Source: Mnemiopsis leidyi
Taxonomy: Eukaryota; Ctenophora; Tentaculata; Lobata; Bolinopsidae
Length of the DNA: 64,000 nucleotides
NCBI GenBank assembly: GCA_000226015.1
Contig: JH154687.1
Coordinates: 215,192 to 279,191 of the forward strand
Direction of reading: 5' to 3'
A program made the translations under genes and the position numbers. Within the stretch, counting starts at the first letter, position 1. Each line of letters starts with the position of its first letter. A model generated the notes under the pieces. It saw only the letters and a program-made list of their open reading frames with translations. It did not search any database and was not told where the DNA came from. Of this stretch, positions 44,401 through 56,400 are shown in pieces.

Positions 44401-47400
44401 GTCATTTAAACTGTCATTTGAAAACCCTGAGGAGCACCCCAAAGGGAGGTTGGAATGATAACATGACACATGTTATTAAATACAAAGACTGTATAAAGAC
44501 TACGATGTAAATAACCCTCCCTTCCTCCTCCAGGCTGCATGCTGATGGAGAGGAACCTGGCTGGAGCAGACATCCGCACCTGGAAGACAAACCAACACAC
44601 AGTAACTGAGTGCAAGGACGCTTGCATGAAAGAGTCTGACTGTGTCGCTTACACTTTCAACAAGTTCAACACGCAGTGCTGGATTAAGCGGGCAGGACAC
44701 AACAGATCGACTCGTGATAACAACCTTATATCCGGACTTAAATCTTGTTATCAAGGTACAAGCAATACTACTTTTTTACATCAACTGAAATTGCAATCTT
44801 TTGAATTCACAAATAGTCAAATAATTACCATGATAAAAATATTAGTTAAAAAGCAAAATAAGATGCAAGATATACACAAACAGCAAAACATTTGAAAACA
44901 ATCAATTATCAAATAAAAACCTAATCCTATATGAAGGGCATTCTAAATGCCAGTCCGCGAAAGACCAGCGATCAAGTTTTGTCACCATAACTGTTCACTG
45001 TGTGAGCATCAGGCGTGCATCAATTGTTCTATTCATCAAGTGTCTAAAGGTATCTAGCAACTTGCCGAAAGTTTCTATAATATCTTATGTCTTCCAGTTT
45101 GTAAGTTTGTTAGTCTGAAAGTCTTAAATAGACAGATATCATCTAAAGAGAGATGAACTGTCATATCGGTTACTTGCACTAGTACTGGACGTGTACGGAG
45201 CAACTTTAGCATGTTTTATCTTGGAGTTGCGAACCCACCTAGCAAGTTTGTTCTGTACAAACTCTCGGAAACTTCTCAGCGTCAGGAAGAATATTATAGG
45301 GTTAGCAGCGTAGTTGAGATAAGGACTAAAAACAGCAAATCTGAAGTAGAGTATGAATTGGGGGCTGTTTTGGAAAGAGGAGTAGAGGAGTACAGCGGCT
45401 GTGTAAGGTCCGTAAGAAATTAAGAACACTCCAGACACCAGAGCCAGGGTCAGGACGGTGTGCTTGTGGACCCCGGTAGTCTTGTTCACAAAGACGAAGA
45501 GCCAGGAGGTAGAGACGATGAGAACCAAGGTGGGCAGCAGGTTGTAGAAGATTCCACTAACTTTAACCAGCTTGTCAGCTAGATCCGTGTGTACTGTTGG
45601 GAAACACTGGAAGCTGGTGTAGTTGAAGTAGGCTGTTATCTCCCCGGTCTGATAGTTATATAGCCGGACTGTCAGGGACCACCCGAACGCCAGAGTCCAC
45701 ACGGTTCCAGCTATGATACGTCCGGTCCTGGTCTTCCTCTGTCTGGCTCTGAGAGGGTCGTAGAGGGTGATGAGTTTACTGACGTTCAGCCCGCATATCA
45801 GTCCCATCTCAGTAGCAGTGAGACTGAGAGCGAAGCAGTAGGACCAGTAACAGAGAAAGTCTCCGTACTGGTACTCCCTCCGCACTATATTACCCACTGT
45901 CAGGAGGATGTAGACCACGTAACTCAGGTCTGCTATGCAGAGGTTCCTGATCAGGACGACCGAGATCTTGTCCAGGTGTATGGCTTTGTACTTGATAGAG
46001 GCGACCAGGACTATCAGGTTACCGGTTATGGAGATGATGGAGACACAGAGAGACCAGACTACCAGAGCGGTTCTCTCTATGTCACTGAGGAGAGGGGGCT
46101 CTGTCGTGTTCATTGTCATCCTGTAGTAGAGTGGGTTAGAACTTGTGGTAAAGATAACGTCTTGATCTTATCACAACGACAGTTAGCAGATTGTCTTCTG
46201 ATTGATTGAAAATCGGTACATTCAGAAAATGGAATAGGTTAAATTCTTAAAATCGAAGCGGAATCCTCGACAAATGAGCTTTCATCGGGGGCACCAAGTA
46301 TTTAATATAAAAATCAAGCAATTCTTGGAAATGAAATACCAGACGGAAAAGCAGTTAAAGAATTAAAGTCGTGCTCAGATTTTAAGCGAAAAAAGATTAA
46401 ATACTGCGCCTGTTAAATAGAATTTAATAAATGGTCCGGTAAATGGGGAAAAATCAACGTTACTGCTGACAAAAAGTTCATTATTATGACACAACTTGTC
46501 AATGTCATGAGTAATATGATATGACTATGGACAAATTAAGCAAAATGTCTTTTGGTTCCAACAAGAATTGTGGCCGCTTTCATTGTGTCAGGCGACCGCT
46601 GAATTTCCCGTATCTTGCCGTCGCTTATTGTCATTAAACCCCGAGGAATGAGGAATCAAAATACGCAACCTCGTACCAGACGTAATTTCGGTTAGTTGTT
46701 CTGCACGTGTAAAATCAGACGCGCGAATTCACGCAGCCGTTCGATGCAGCCACGATTGAAAAATTGCACGCGCAAAGTTTAGACACAATTGCGCGTTCTA
46801 TTCATCGTTTATTTCAAATATCTTAACTCAGCTCTGTATGACGTCGTTATTGTATTGTATGTGCTGCCTTCACCCTTTATTCATGCTGCGTTGTGTTTAT
46901 GCTTCTGGCGTAAATTAGTCGTTAAAGGATTTGGTCGGAGTCTGAGATTAAAATAGTGCCCATATATTTATTTTCTCTTGTCATTCAACTAAATTACTAN
47001 NNNNNNNNNNNNNNNNNNNNNNNNNNNNNNNNNNNNNNNNNNNNNNNNNNNNNNNNNNNNNNNNNNNNNNNNNNNNNNNNNNNNNNNNNNNNNNNNNNNN
47101 NNNNNNNNNNNNNNNNNNNNNNNNNNNNNNNNNNNNNNNNNNNNNNNNNNNNNNNNNNNNNNNNNNNNNNNNNNNNNNNNNNNNNNNNNNNNNNNNNNNN
47201 NNNNNNNNNNNNNNNNNNNNNNNNNNNNNNNNNNNNNNNNNNNNNNNNNNNNNNNNNNNNNNNNNNNNNNNNNNNNNNNNNNNNNNNNNNNATTTTTGAG
47301 GACCCGTGTGATGCGTTGTCATGGAAACGGGTTGGGGAAACCCTAAACATCAAAATTTTCGAAAAAAAATTTTTTTGGTTGCTATTTACCTCCATGGGGA

Positions 47401-50400
47401 TGTATAAAAAACTTTCCAAGATAATCCGAGGAAAAAGTGAAAATCCAGGTCAGTCTATTATTCATGCTGCGTTGTGTTTATGCTTCTGGCGTAAATTAGT
47501 CGTTAAAAGGATTTGGTCGGAGCTGAGATTAAAATAGTGCCCATATATTTATTTTTCTCTGTCATTCAACAAATTACTCAATAAAACGTAAGTTTGAAAG
47601 AATTTTGATTGTACTTTACTTTTACTTTTTTGTTTTCCCTGTTTGATCGTACATCTTGTTGTAGTTGTTGCGAGGTAATTATGTATACATTTCATGATGT
47701 GGAATACATTCTGCGGCCTGAGGCAGTTAAAACCTATAACTGTAATCGTATCATAATTGAGTTTGATAAAGGAGCGTGCGCGCGGACGTGCGCGCGTACG
47801 GACGGACGGACGGACGGACGCTTTTTGAGCTAATTATCCAAATTTACGCTGTCGATCGCCAACCCTTGTTTTGTACTTTTTGTGCACGTGCACAAAACGT
47901 ATCAAAACAATCTTGCCATTTGGGCCCTTCGGGCCCAAATGGCAAGATACGGGAAAAAATAGGAATTTTTAACGCTCTTTGAGTCATTTACTGATTTAAC
48001 CAAGTATCCAACTTAAATTAAAGCAGAAAACTATAAGTTTCAACACTTTTGTCGCCCCCAAATCTAGACAATCTCAAAATCTAGACAATCTCAAAAGTAT
48101 TTACTCTACCCCAACCCAGGCTACTCCCCCTATGGAAGTGGAAACATGAAACTGCTGTCTCAGAACTACAAGACTTCGCAGTCGACAACTGGCTGGGGAG
48201 GAACTTCTGACAAAGCTAATGATGGAAATACTGACGGTTTCTGGGGTGCAGGGTGAGTCACTCAGCTTCTTTTAGTTTGCTATTTTATTTAGTCACAATA
48301 CAAGGTCAAATTGAAAGTGCAGCTCAGAATTTCAGCATCACTCTCCCACCACGAAACTACCACTTATAAAACACAATAACAACTAACACCACCTTCGCAG
48401 AACTACCTCACACACCCTGAACAAGGGAAAACAATGGTGGAGAGTGGATCTCGGAGCCACCTACCACATCAACCTGGTCCTTATCTACAACCGTCTTGAC
48501 GGGTGTTGTGAGAGCAGGATTAACGGCGCTCAGGTCTACGCCGGAACCAACAAGTGTGGATTTGTCCGGTGGGTGAAGGGCAGACACGTGTACGCAGTGT
48601 CCTGTAGTGGATCTACTGCTGACCACGTGACGGTTACGCTAGAGAACGAGTACCTGCAGCTAGCTGAAGTTCAAGTGTTTGGTAAGTTACACAGAACTGA
48701 ACATGTTGGTACAGCTGGTACCGGCTAGATTGTCTGTATTTTCGTTACTGGACACCGTTTATAGGGGTGAACATGTTTATTTTCATCTAACTTCCATCCC
48801 GCGTTGACACGACCTTCAATCTCCTCACGTTCTATGATTCACACTCTCTCTCTCTCAATCACACCTTCTCTAAATCAAACTATCTTTTAATCACACGTTC
48901 TCTAAATCACTCTCTCTTTAAATCTCACTCTCTCTAAATCAGACTCTCTTTAAATCTCACTCCCAATTCTACTCTCAACTTTACTTAAACACACCTCCCT
49001 CCCCCAGGTGGAAGCAGTGCTATTACAAGCGATCTGAGTAACGTAGCGCTAGGAAAACCCGCCTCTCAGACGAACGAGTGTTGCGGAGGAAAAGCCAGCA
49101 GAGCTGTGGACGGTAACGCTAACGGACTGTGGAACAGAGCCACTTCCTCCCACACCGGCGGGCACAAGGACGTGTGGTGGCAAGTAGAACTGGGTAAAGA
49201 TTACCCTGTCTACATGGTCCTGGTACACAACCGACAAGACACTGCCCAGGAACGGATAGACAACGTACACGTGTACGTTGTCAATGGTAACGACAAGCAG
49301 CTGTGCGCTGTGATCAGCTGGAGACAGCACGTGCACGTCTACCCTGTCAGCTGCGGAGGCAAGAAGGGAAGTAAAGTGAGACTGGAGAACAAGTACAACT
49401 ACCTGACTCTAGCTGAGGTGGAGGTGTTCGCTACAGGAGGACCCTCTATGAGATCCGCTGCTGCTAACTACGCCACCTACTACACCCAACACACAGGAAG
49501 TAAGTAAATGTCTGGGGTGTCAAACGTTGTTTTATAGTTGTCTCTGTAAGAGTGAGCTTGTCACATTTTCGCGGTTATTGCAGCTGAACTTAGTGACATT
49601 TTCCAATACCTGCACAAGATTGCGACTGCTGCCTGCAGATGTTTTACATTAAGCTATCACTTCGTGTCAAGTAATAGTTGACAAGAGGAGGGTGAATGGT
49701 ATGGAGATTACTCGATACAGTTTAATCAAAGTGAAAATGCGAGCACTTCCCGAGAAATGAGGATTGTGAAATAATGGACATATATATTTGAGAGGACCCA
49801 ACCCAGTATCCAATCAATTTGGTTATGCTGGTTTAAATCGTTAATCAGAACTAAAATGATGGTGTAAGCTAGTTAATAAGTTTATTGTAGTTCGGAAACT
49901 GAGCAAGCTTGTCAGTGCATAATCTGCAGCTCCAAATTAGGCTGCTTTATAGAAACTGTTGAACTAAATCTCGACTACAAACCGACATGACTAACAATAA
50001 ATCCCACAGAGGGTATGAAACTGACAAGTCTGAAGTCTGGAAGCAGTTACGATCTTCCTGGAGGACCTCTGATCGAGGGGACTTTCCTGGTCTTCACTGG
50101 AACTGTACAGGACCTCAAGACTAGAACAGTTATCAACTTCTATACTGCCTCTGGAGATGTGAGTATTGTCTCTCTTTTTACTACTATTTTAAAGATAAAT
50201 CAAACAATTACAACTTCGACAAAGCCCCTACACTACAGCACCAAAATAACTAAAACATCAGCACCACAATAACTAAAACATTGCAATAACTGAAACACTT
50301 GCAGATCGCACTACACTTCAACCCGCGACCAGCTGACAAAGTAATAGTTCTAAACTCTGCTAAGAAGCAGGGCAAGGGATGGAGGTGGGCTGCAGAGGTC

Positions 50401-53400
50401 AGGATGCCTTGGTTGATCTCTCTGTTCCCTGAAGACTCGTTTGTTCTTGTGATCAGAGTGGAGAACAATGGCTTTACTTTCAAGGTGGGAGAAGGAGAAG
50501 TATCTCTAATCATTCTAGATTCCTTGAGGTTCTTTGTAGATTTAATCGTTTACTTTTTAAACAGCAATTTGTAATTTCTCCCAGCTAACACCGCTGCCCT
50601 CTTTCAGCTGAACGACCACCAGTACCCACAAAGAATAAACAACCGAGAGAAGTTCAGAGACATCACTTCGTTCTCAGTTGGAGGCCCCGCAAACACCTGG
50701 TCTAGCTTCTACAGGAGTAAGTCATGGTTGTCATCATCTATAGTCATTGTCAGATCACAGTCCTAGCGCAAGTTAAACTGCTATTGAGCTGTTGGCATTC
50801 CCTATAAATAAATCCAAACTTGAGGAAATAGGAAACGTGATTTTAGATCAGCTCTGACCTAGCCACATGACGAACAGTCGACTTCCTTTTCATTTCACGG
50901 CTACCTACTCAAAATTATATTTCGTTGAAATGAACAAAATGTCTCCCTAATCTCCTGTGAGATATTAATGAACGGGAGCTGGATGTTTCCCAAATTCCTA
51001 AAAAAGTCCTAATCAGAGTATCAACGTCCTTAAAACGTCCTTAACAAGGTCCTCAACAAAGTCCTCAACAACGGCACAAACAGGCTGCATGCTTAACAAG
51101 GTCCTTAACTACGTCCTTAACAACCAGGTTGCATGCTTAACAAAGTCCTTAACAAAGTCCTTAACAACCAGGTTGCATGCTTAACATAGTCCTTAACTAC
51201 GTCCTTAACAACCAGGTTGCATGCTTAACAAAGTCATTAACTAAGTCCTTAACAACCAGGTTGCATGCTTAACAAGGTCCTTAGCAAAGTCCTTAACAAC
51301 CAGGTTGCATGCTTAACAACGTCCTTAACAACCAGGTTGCATGCTTAACAAGGTCCTTAACAAAGTCCTTAACAACCAGGTTGCATGCTTAACAAGGTCC
51401 TTAACTAAGTCCGTAACAACCAGGTTGCATGCTTAACTAAGTCCTTAACAACCAGGTTGCATGCTTAACTATGTCCTTAACAACCAGGTTGCATGCTGAT
51501 GGACAAAGACTTCTGGGGAGGGGACATCAAACACTTCACTACCAACAACAAGAATGTACTCGAGTGCAGGAACGCTTGTATGGCTGAGAAGTCTTGTAAA
51601 GCCTACTCCATGCTCAAGAACAACGGTGTATGTTATATCAAACATGGCGGACATAAGCCCATCTCAAACAGCGGAAATATCATTTCCGGTCTTAAACGAT
51701 GTTACTTGGGTAAGTTGTAGCTGGGTATTTCTTTTAGCTTATAGCTATGCAGTGTCCTCAGATGTTGTTTGAATCTCACGGATCATCGTTAGAACATAAG
51801 CAAGTAACCCACTATTCCCACAGGAGAGACAGGCTCTTTATTGGGTAAGGGAGACGTGAAGCTGCTGTCTCAGAAAGCAGTGACAGAACAAAGCTCCACC
51901 GGATGGGGAGGAAAACCTTCGCGTGCCGTGGACGGAAACCTGAACGGACAATGGGGAGGTGGGTCTGTATCCCACACTCTCTCGCCCAAAGAGCAGCCCA
52001 ATAAGAGCCAGTACTGGATGGTGAAGTTCGGCAAGTCCTACAAGATCAACCTGGTTGTCATCTACAACAGGCTGGACTGTTGTAGTGACCGGATTAACGG
52101 TGCCGAGGTGTATGCCGGCTCCACCAAGTGTGGAGCTGTGAGATATGTCCCGGGACATCACGTCTACTATGTTGCTTGTAGTGGAGCTCAAGCTGATCAT
52201 GTCAAGATTGTTCAATCTACCAACTATCTGCAGTTGGCTGAGGTTCAAGTCTTCGGTATGTTATTACGACACCTTACTAGTTACTTTATAGTATTAGAAA
52301 TTACTTCTTGCTTTACACGACGGGACTAGCATTTGCCTGGAGTACTAGTAACTAGAGTAGATAAAGTCAGAGATTACTAACTAACCCTCTCTGTCTCAGG
52401 TGGAGACAATGAGATAAGCAAACTAGGACTCCTCTCCTTCCGTAAACCGACCAAGCAATCCTCCATGGATCACGGAGGTATCCCCTCTAGAGCAGTGGAC
52501 GGAAACATAGACGGTCACTACGGACACAAGAGCTGCACCCACTCCAAGTTCGGTAAAGGCAAGGAGAACTGGTGGCAGGTAGACCTGGAGGGCAGGTACC
52601 CCGTGTACCTGGTCCTCCTACACAACAGGTGGGACTGCTGTCAGAACAGGATAAACGGTGCTGAAGTGTATCTGGACGACTACAAGTGTGGCTATGTAGA
52701 GTACTACCGCGGTGTAGCTGTCTACCCCATCAACTGTGGCGGCAAGACCGGTCGAGTTGTCAAGGTGGTACAGAGACACAACTTCCTTACACTGGCTGAG
52801 GTCCAAGTGTTCGGTACTGGCGGTCCTGGACTGTCTGTCCCTAACTTCGGTACTGGCGATGTGATGTTGTTGTCTCACGAGAAGCACGCTACTGAGTCTT
52901 CTGTTGGCTGGGGAGGTATTCCTGGAAGGGCTGTAGACGGCAGAACTGACGGAAATTACAACCACAAGTAAGTTGACAGTAGATCTAGTTTAAGTAACTC
53001 TAGTCCTCATAATAATGTAATGCCAACAAACTTTAGAAATGTGAATGTATTGAGATAGGAAGTGAAGGACTGAAGAGGTGGATAATGAAAAAAACACTTT
53101 CGCAGGTCGGTCACTCACAGTAAGACTAACAAGGAGAACTGGTGGGCTGTAGACCTAGGTAAAGTGTACGCTGTAAACATGGTGGTTCTTTACAACAGAG
53201 AGGACTGCTGTCAAGACAGGATCGACGGTGCTACTGTGAGTATTTCAAGCAACTTCTCAAGAAAACATCCTGACGTCAAGTATGGTCATGTGACCGTAAA
53301 CTTTTTAATGCGGATGCTAACCGAATGATGAACCTTTGAACTTTCTGTCATTGTGATGAAGCCAATCTTTACCGATTGATCTTTGACTATAATTTATTAT

Positions 53401-56400
53401 GATATAATCCATTCTAATCGAACTTGAGGTTGTGACAGCAACCATTGAATCATATCAAATTAGATGTCTCGCATTGAATCATATCAAATCAGATGTCTCG
53501 CAATCAGGGATACAGAACCTGCTCTCTTTAATCAAACTCGTCATGTTGCAGGTTTACATAGACAATTACAAGTGCGGACAGATATTCTACGTACCTAAAG
53601 TAAATAACTACTGGGTGTCGTGCAACGGACAGAAGGGAAGCAAGGTCAAAGTAACTCTCACTGGAGATTTCCTATCCCTGGCTGAGGTCCAGGTTTATGG
53701 TAAGCACAAACATCGTTTAGGATATTTATCAGCTGTGTCCTAGTATGAAAAACTACCTAAGCTTACATATTTGTCAGGGGGAAAGACCCTCAAAACAAGT
53801 ACATTAGTTGACTCACAGCCATATCCTTCCAGGTGGTCCAGGAGGTGTATCCGGACTTGGTCTTCTCTCACAAGGACGTCCCACCAAACAAGACAGTGTT
53901 GGCTGGGGAGGACAACCCTCCAGAGCTGTTGATGGTAACACGGACGGTAACTGGGGTAGAGGAACTTCCAGTCACACTGCTAAAAACAAGGACAGTTGGT
54001 GGGAGGTGGACCTAGGAGGAGAGTACCCTATATACTTGGTGGTTATCCATAACCGCTGGGACTGTTGTCAAGACAGGATAGACGGAGCTATTGTCAAGGT
54101 TGACAAGGAGGTGTGTGGGACAGTTCACTACCTCCCCGGCATGAACGTGTACCCAGTAAACTGCAAGGGAGCTAAAGGAAAGGTTGTTCGAATCGAGCAG
54201 CCCAAAAACTACCTGACTCTGGCCGAGGTACAGGTATTCGGAACAGGAGGACCTGGACCAATAGGATCCAACATCGGAGGTGGAGAGTACAGCATGTTGC
54301 TGTCCCAGAACAAACAAGCCACACAGTCCAGTACGGGACACAATGGTATTGCTATGAGAGCTGTGGATGGTAACACTGACGGAGAGTGGGGACACGGCTC
54401 AGTGACTCACTCTGGTGGCAACAAAGACAACTGGTGGAGGGTTAACCTCTACAAGGAATACCACATCAACATGGTCGTTATCTACAACAGGAGGGAGGCC
54501 CCTGAACGCATCAACAATGCTGAGGTATAGAACTGTTTCAGTTGAGATTTCAACTAATTACTTAGTGTTCGATTTGCATTTATTCTACGTGACATGGCTA
54601 TATAGAACACAAAGTTACCAACACACACACTTCTAACCACCTCATCCCAGGTCTGGGTAGGAAGACAGAAGTGTGGTTCAGTCCGGTACAACCCCAAGGA
54701 GCTGTACTACGTAGTGCAGTGTGACGGTAAAGTAGGGAACCACGTCAAGGTGGTACAGAGATACAACTTCCTCCAGCTCGCTGAAGTTCAGGTCTATGGA
54801 GGCAGCAAGGGCGTCTCCGGGCTTGGCATCTTGTCCGACGGTAAACCCACTAAAGCAAGCTCTGTAGGCTGGGGAGGCACCCCGGACAAGGCTGTCGATG
54901 GAAACGTGAATGGCTTCTTCGGACACAAGACTTCGTACTGCAGCAAGGGAACTAAAGACAACTGGTGGCAGGTGGATCTGGAGAAGGAGTATCCAGTGTA
55001 CACTGTGCTGGTCCACAACCGGGTAGACACTGATAAGGGGATCAAAGCCAGGATTGACGGTGCTCAGGTTAGCAGTTCCACTTGACAAGGACTTCAAATG
55101 GATGTGTTGAAATCAATTTCACATGCATGTTTCGTCAATATAGGCCACTTTTATTAATAAACCAGAGCTTGCCAACAGAAACAGATTTTTGTGCTTAATT
55201 AATTTGACGTCAATTTGTTAACCCTCCGGGCGTGGAGGTTAAAGACACATCCTTTACTCAATACTTGTGCCAGTATCAAAATAAGTACAAATTAAAATTA
55301 AACTAGCCCCACTAAACAGGTATACCTGGACACGAAACTGTGTGGTACGATACACTGGTACCCGGACAGGAACGTGTACCCTGTAAACTGTGACGGGGTA
55401 TCGGGCAGGGTTGTCAAGATCGTGCAGAAGAACAACTACCTCACTCTCGCTGAAGTGCAGGTCTTCGGAACAGGTGTGTGTCTTTACAGGGGGTAAAATA
55501 ACTAGTTGCTCGGTTACTGAGATAAACTGTACTACAGCTGATCGGTCATTAGTGGCTAACTTTAATATCCGACATTTATCATAACAAGAAAGTCAAACCG
55601 TCAACAATAAATGAATACGTTGAACTGTGCTCTGCCACTGAACAATAAGTTTTACTAAACAAGTCGCCAGTATATAACATGCTATCTATGGGCTAATGGG
55701 GGGTTAATCAATAAATATCTACAAAGCGGTCAAGTCAATATCATATAGGGTCTCCTAACCCCCATTAGTCTTCTAAACGAACAGGGACATAACTACTGCA
55801 ATCTTCCTATACTACAAGTGAAACTAGTACAACTGATTAACAACACGATCCCATACAGGTGGACCCAAGGTTGGAGCTGGCTACATGGGAGGAGGAGACG
55901 TACAGTTGTTGTCGTTTGAAGCAACAGCAACGTCCTCTTCTGTAGCTCACGGAGGTGTCCCTGCTAGGGCTGTAGATGGTAGAACCGACAGGAGATGGGG
56001 AGACGGGTGAGGAAACTTGTTATCTTTAGCCAGAGTTGTTTCTACAAGACTTGCTTTTACAAGACTTGCTTTTACAAGTCAGCTGAACTTTTAGAAGTCA
56101 GCTGAACTTTTAGAAGTCAGCTGAACTTTAACAAGTCAGCTTAACTTTAACAAGTCCGCTGAACTTTAACAAGTCAGCTTAACTTTAACAAGTCCGCTGA
56201 ACTTTAACAAGTCAGCTTAACTTTAACTAGACAGTTTAACTTTTAGAAGTAAGCTTATCTCAAAAACTTTACCTGAAATATAAGAACGTACAACCGTTCT
56301 CAGATTCTGATATAATAATGGCTAAACATACACCCCAGAACGACGATGCACACACAAAACGCAGCTAACAACTGGTTGAGAATAGACGTCGGAGCAGTGT

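Noticed and set aside
51063-51487. Regularly spaced repeats resembling a CRISPR array
   Set aside because: Animal intron context, variable spacing, no unique spacers, and the repeat is a copy of the adjacent splice junction.
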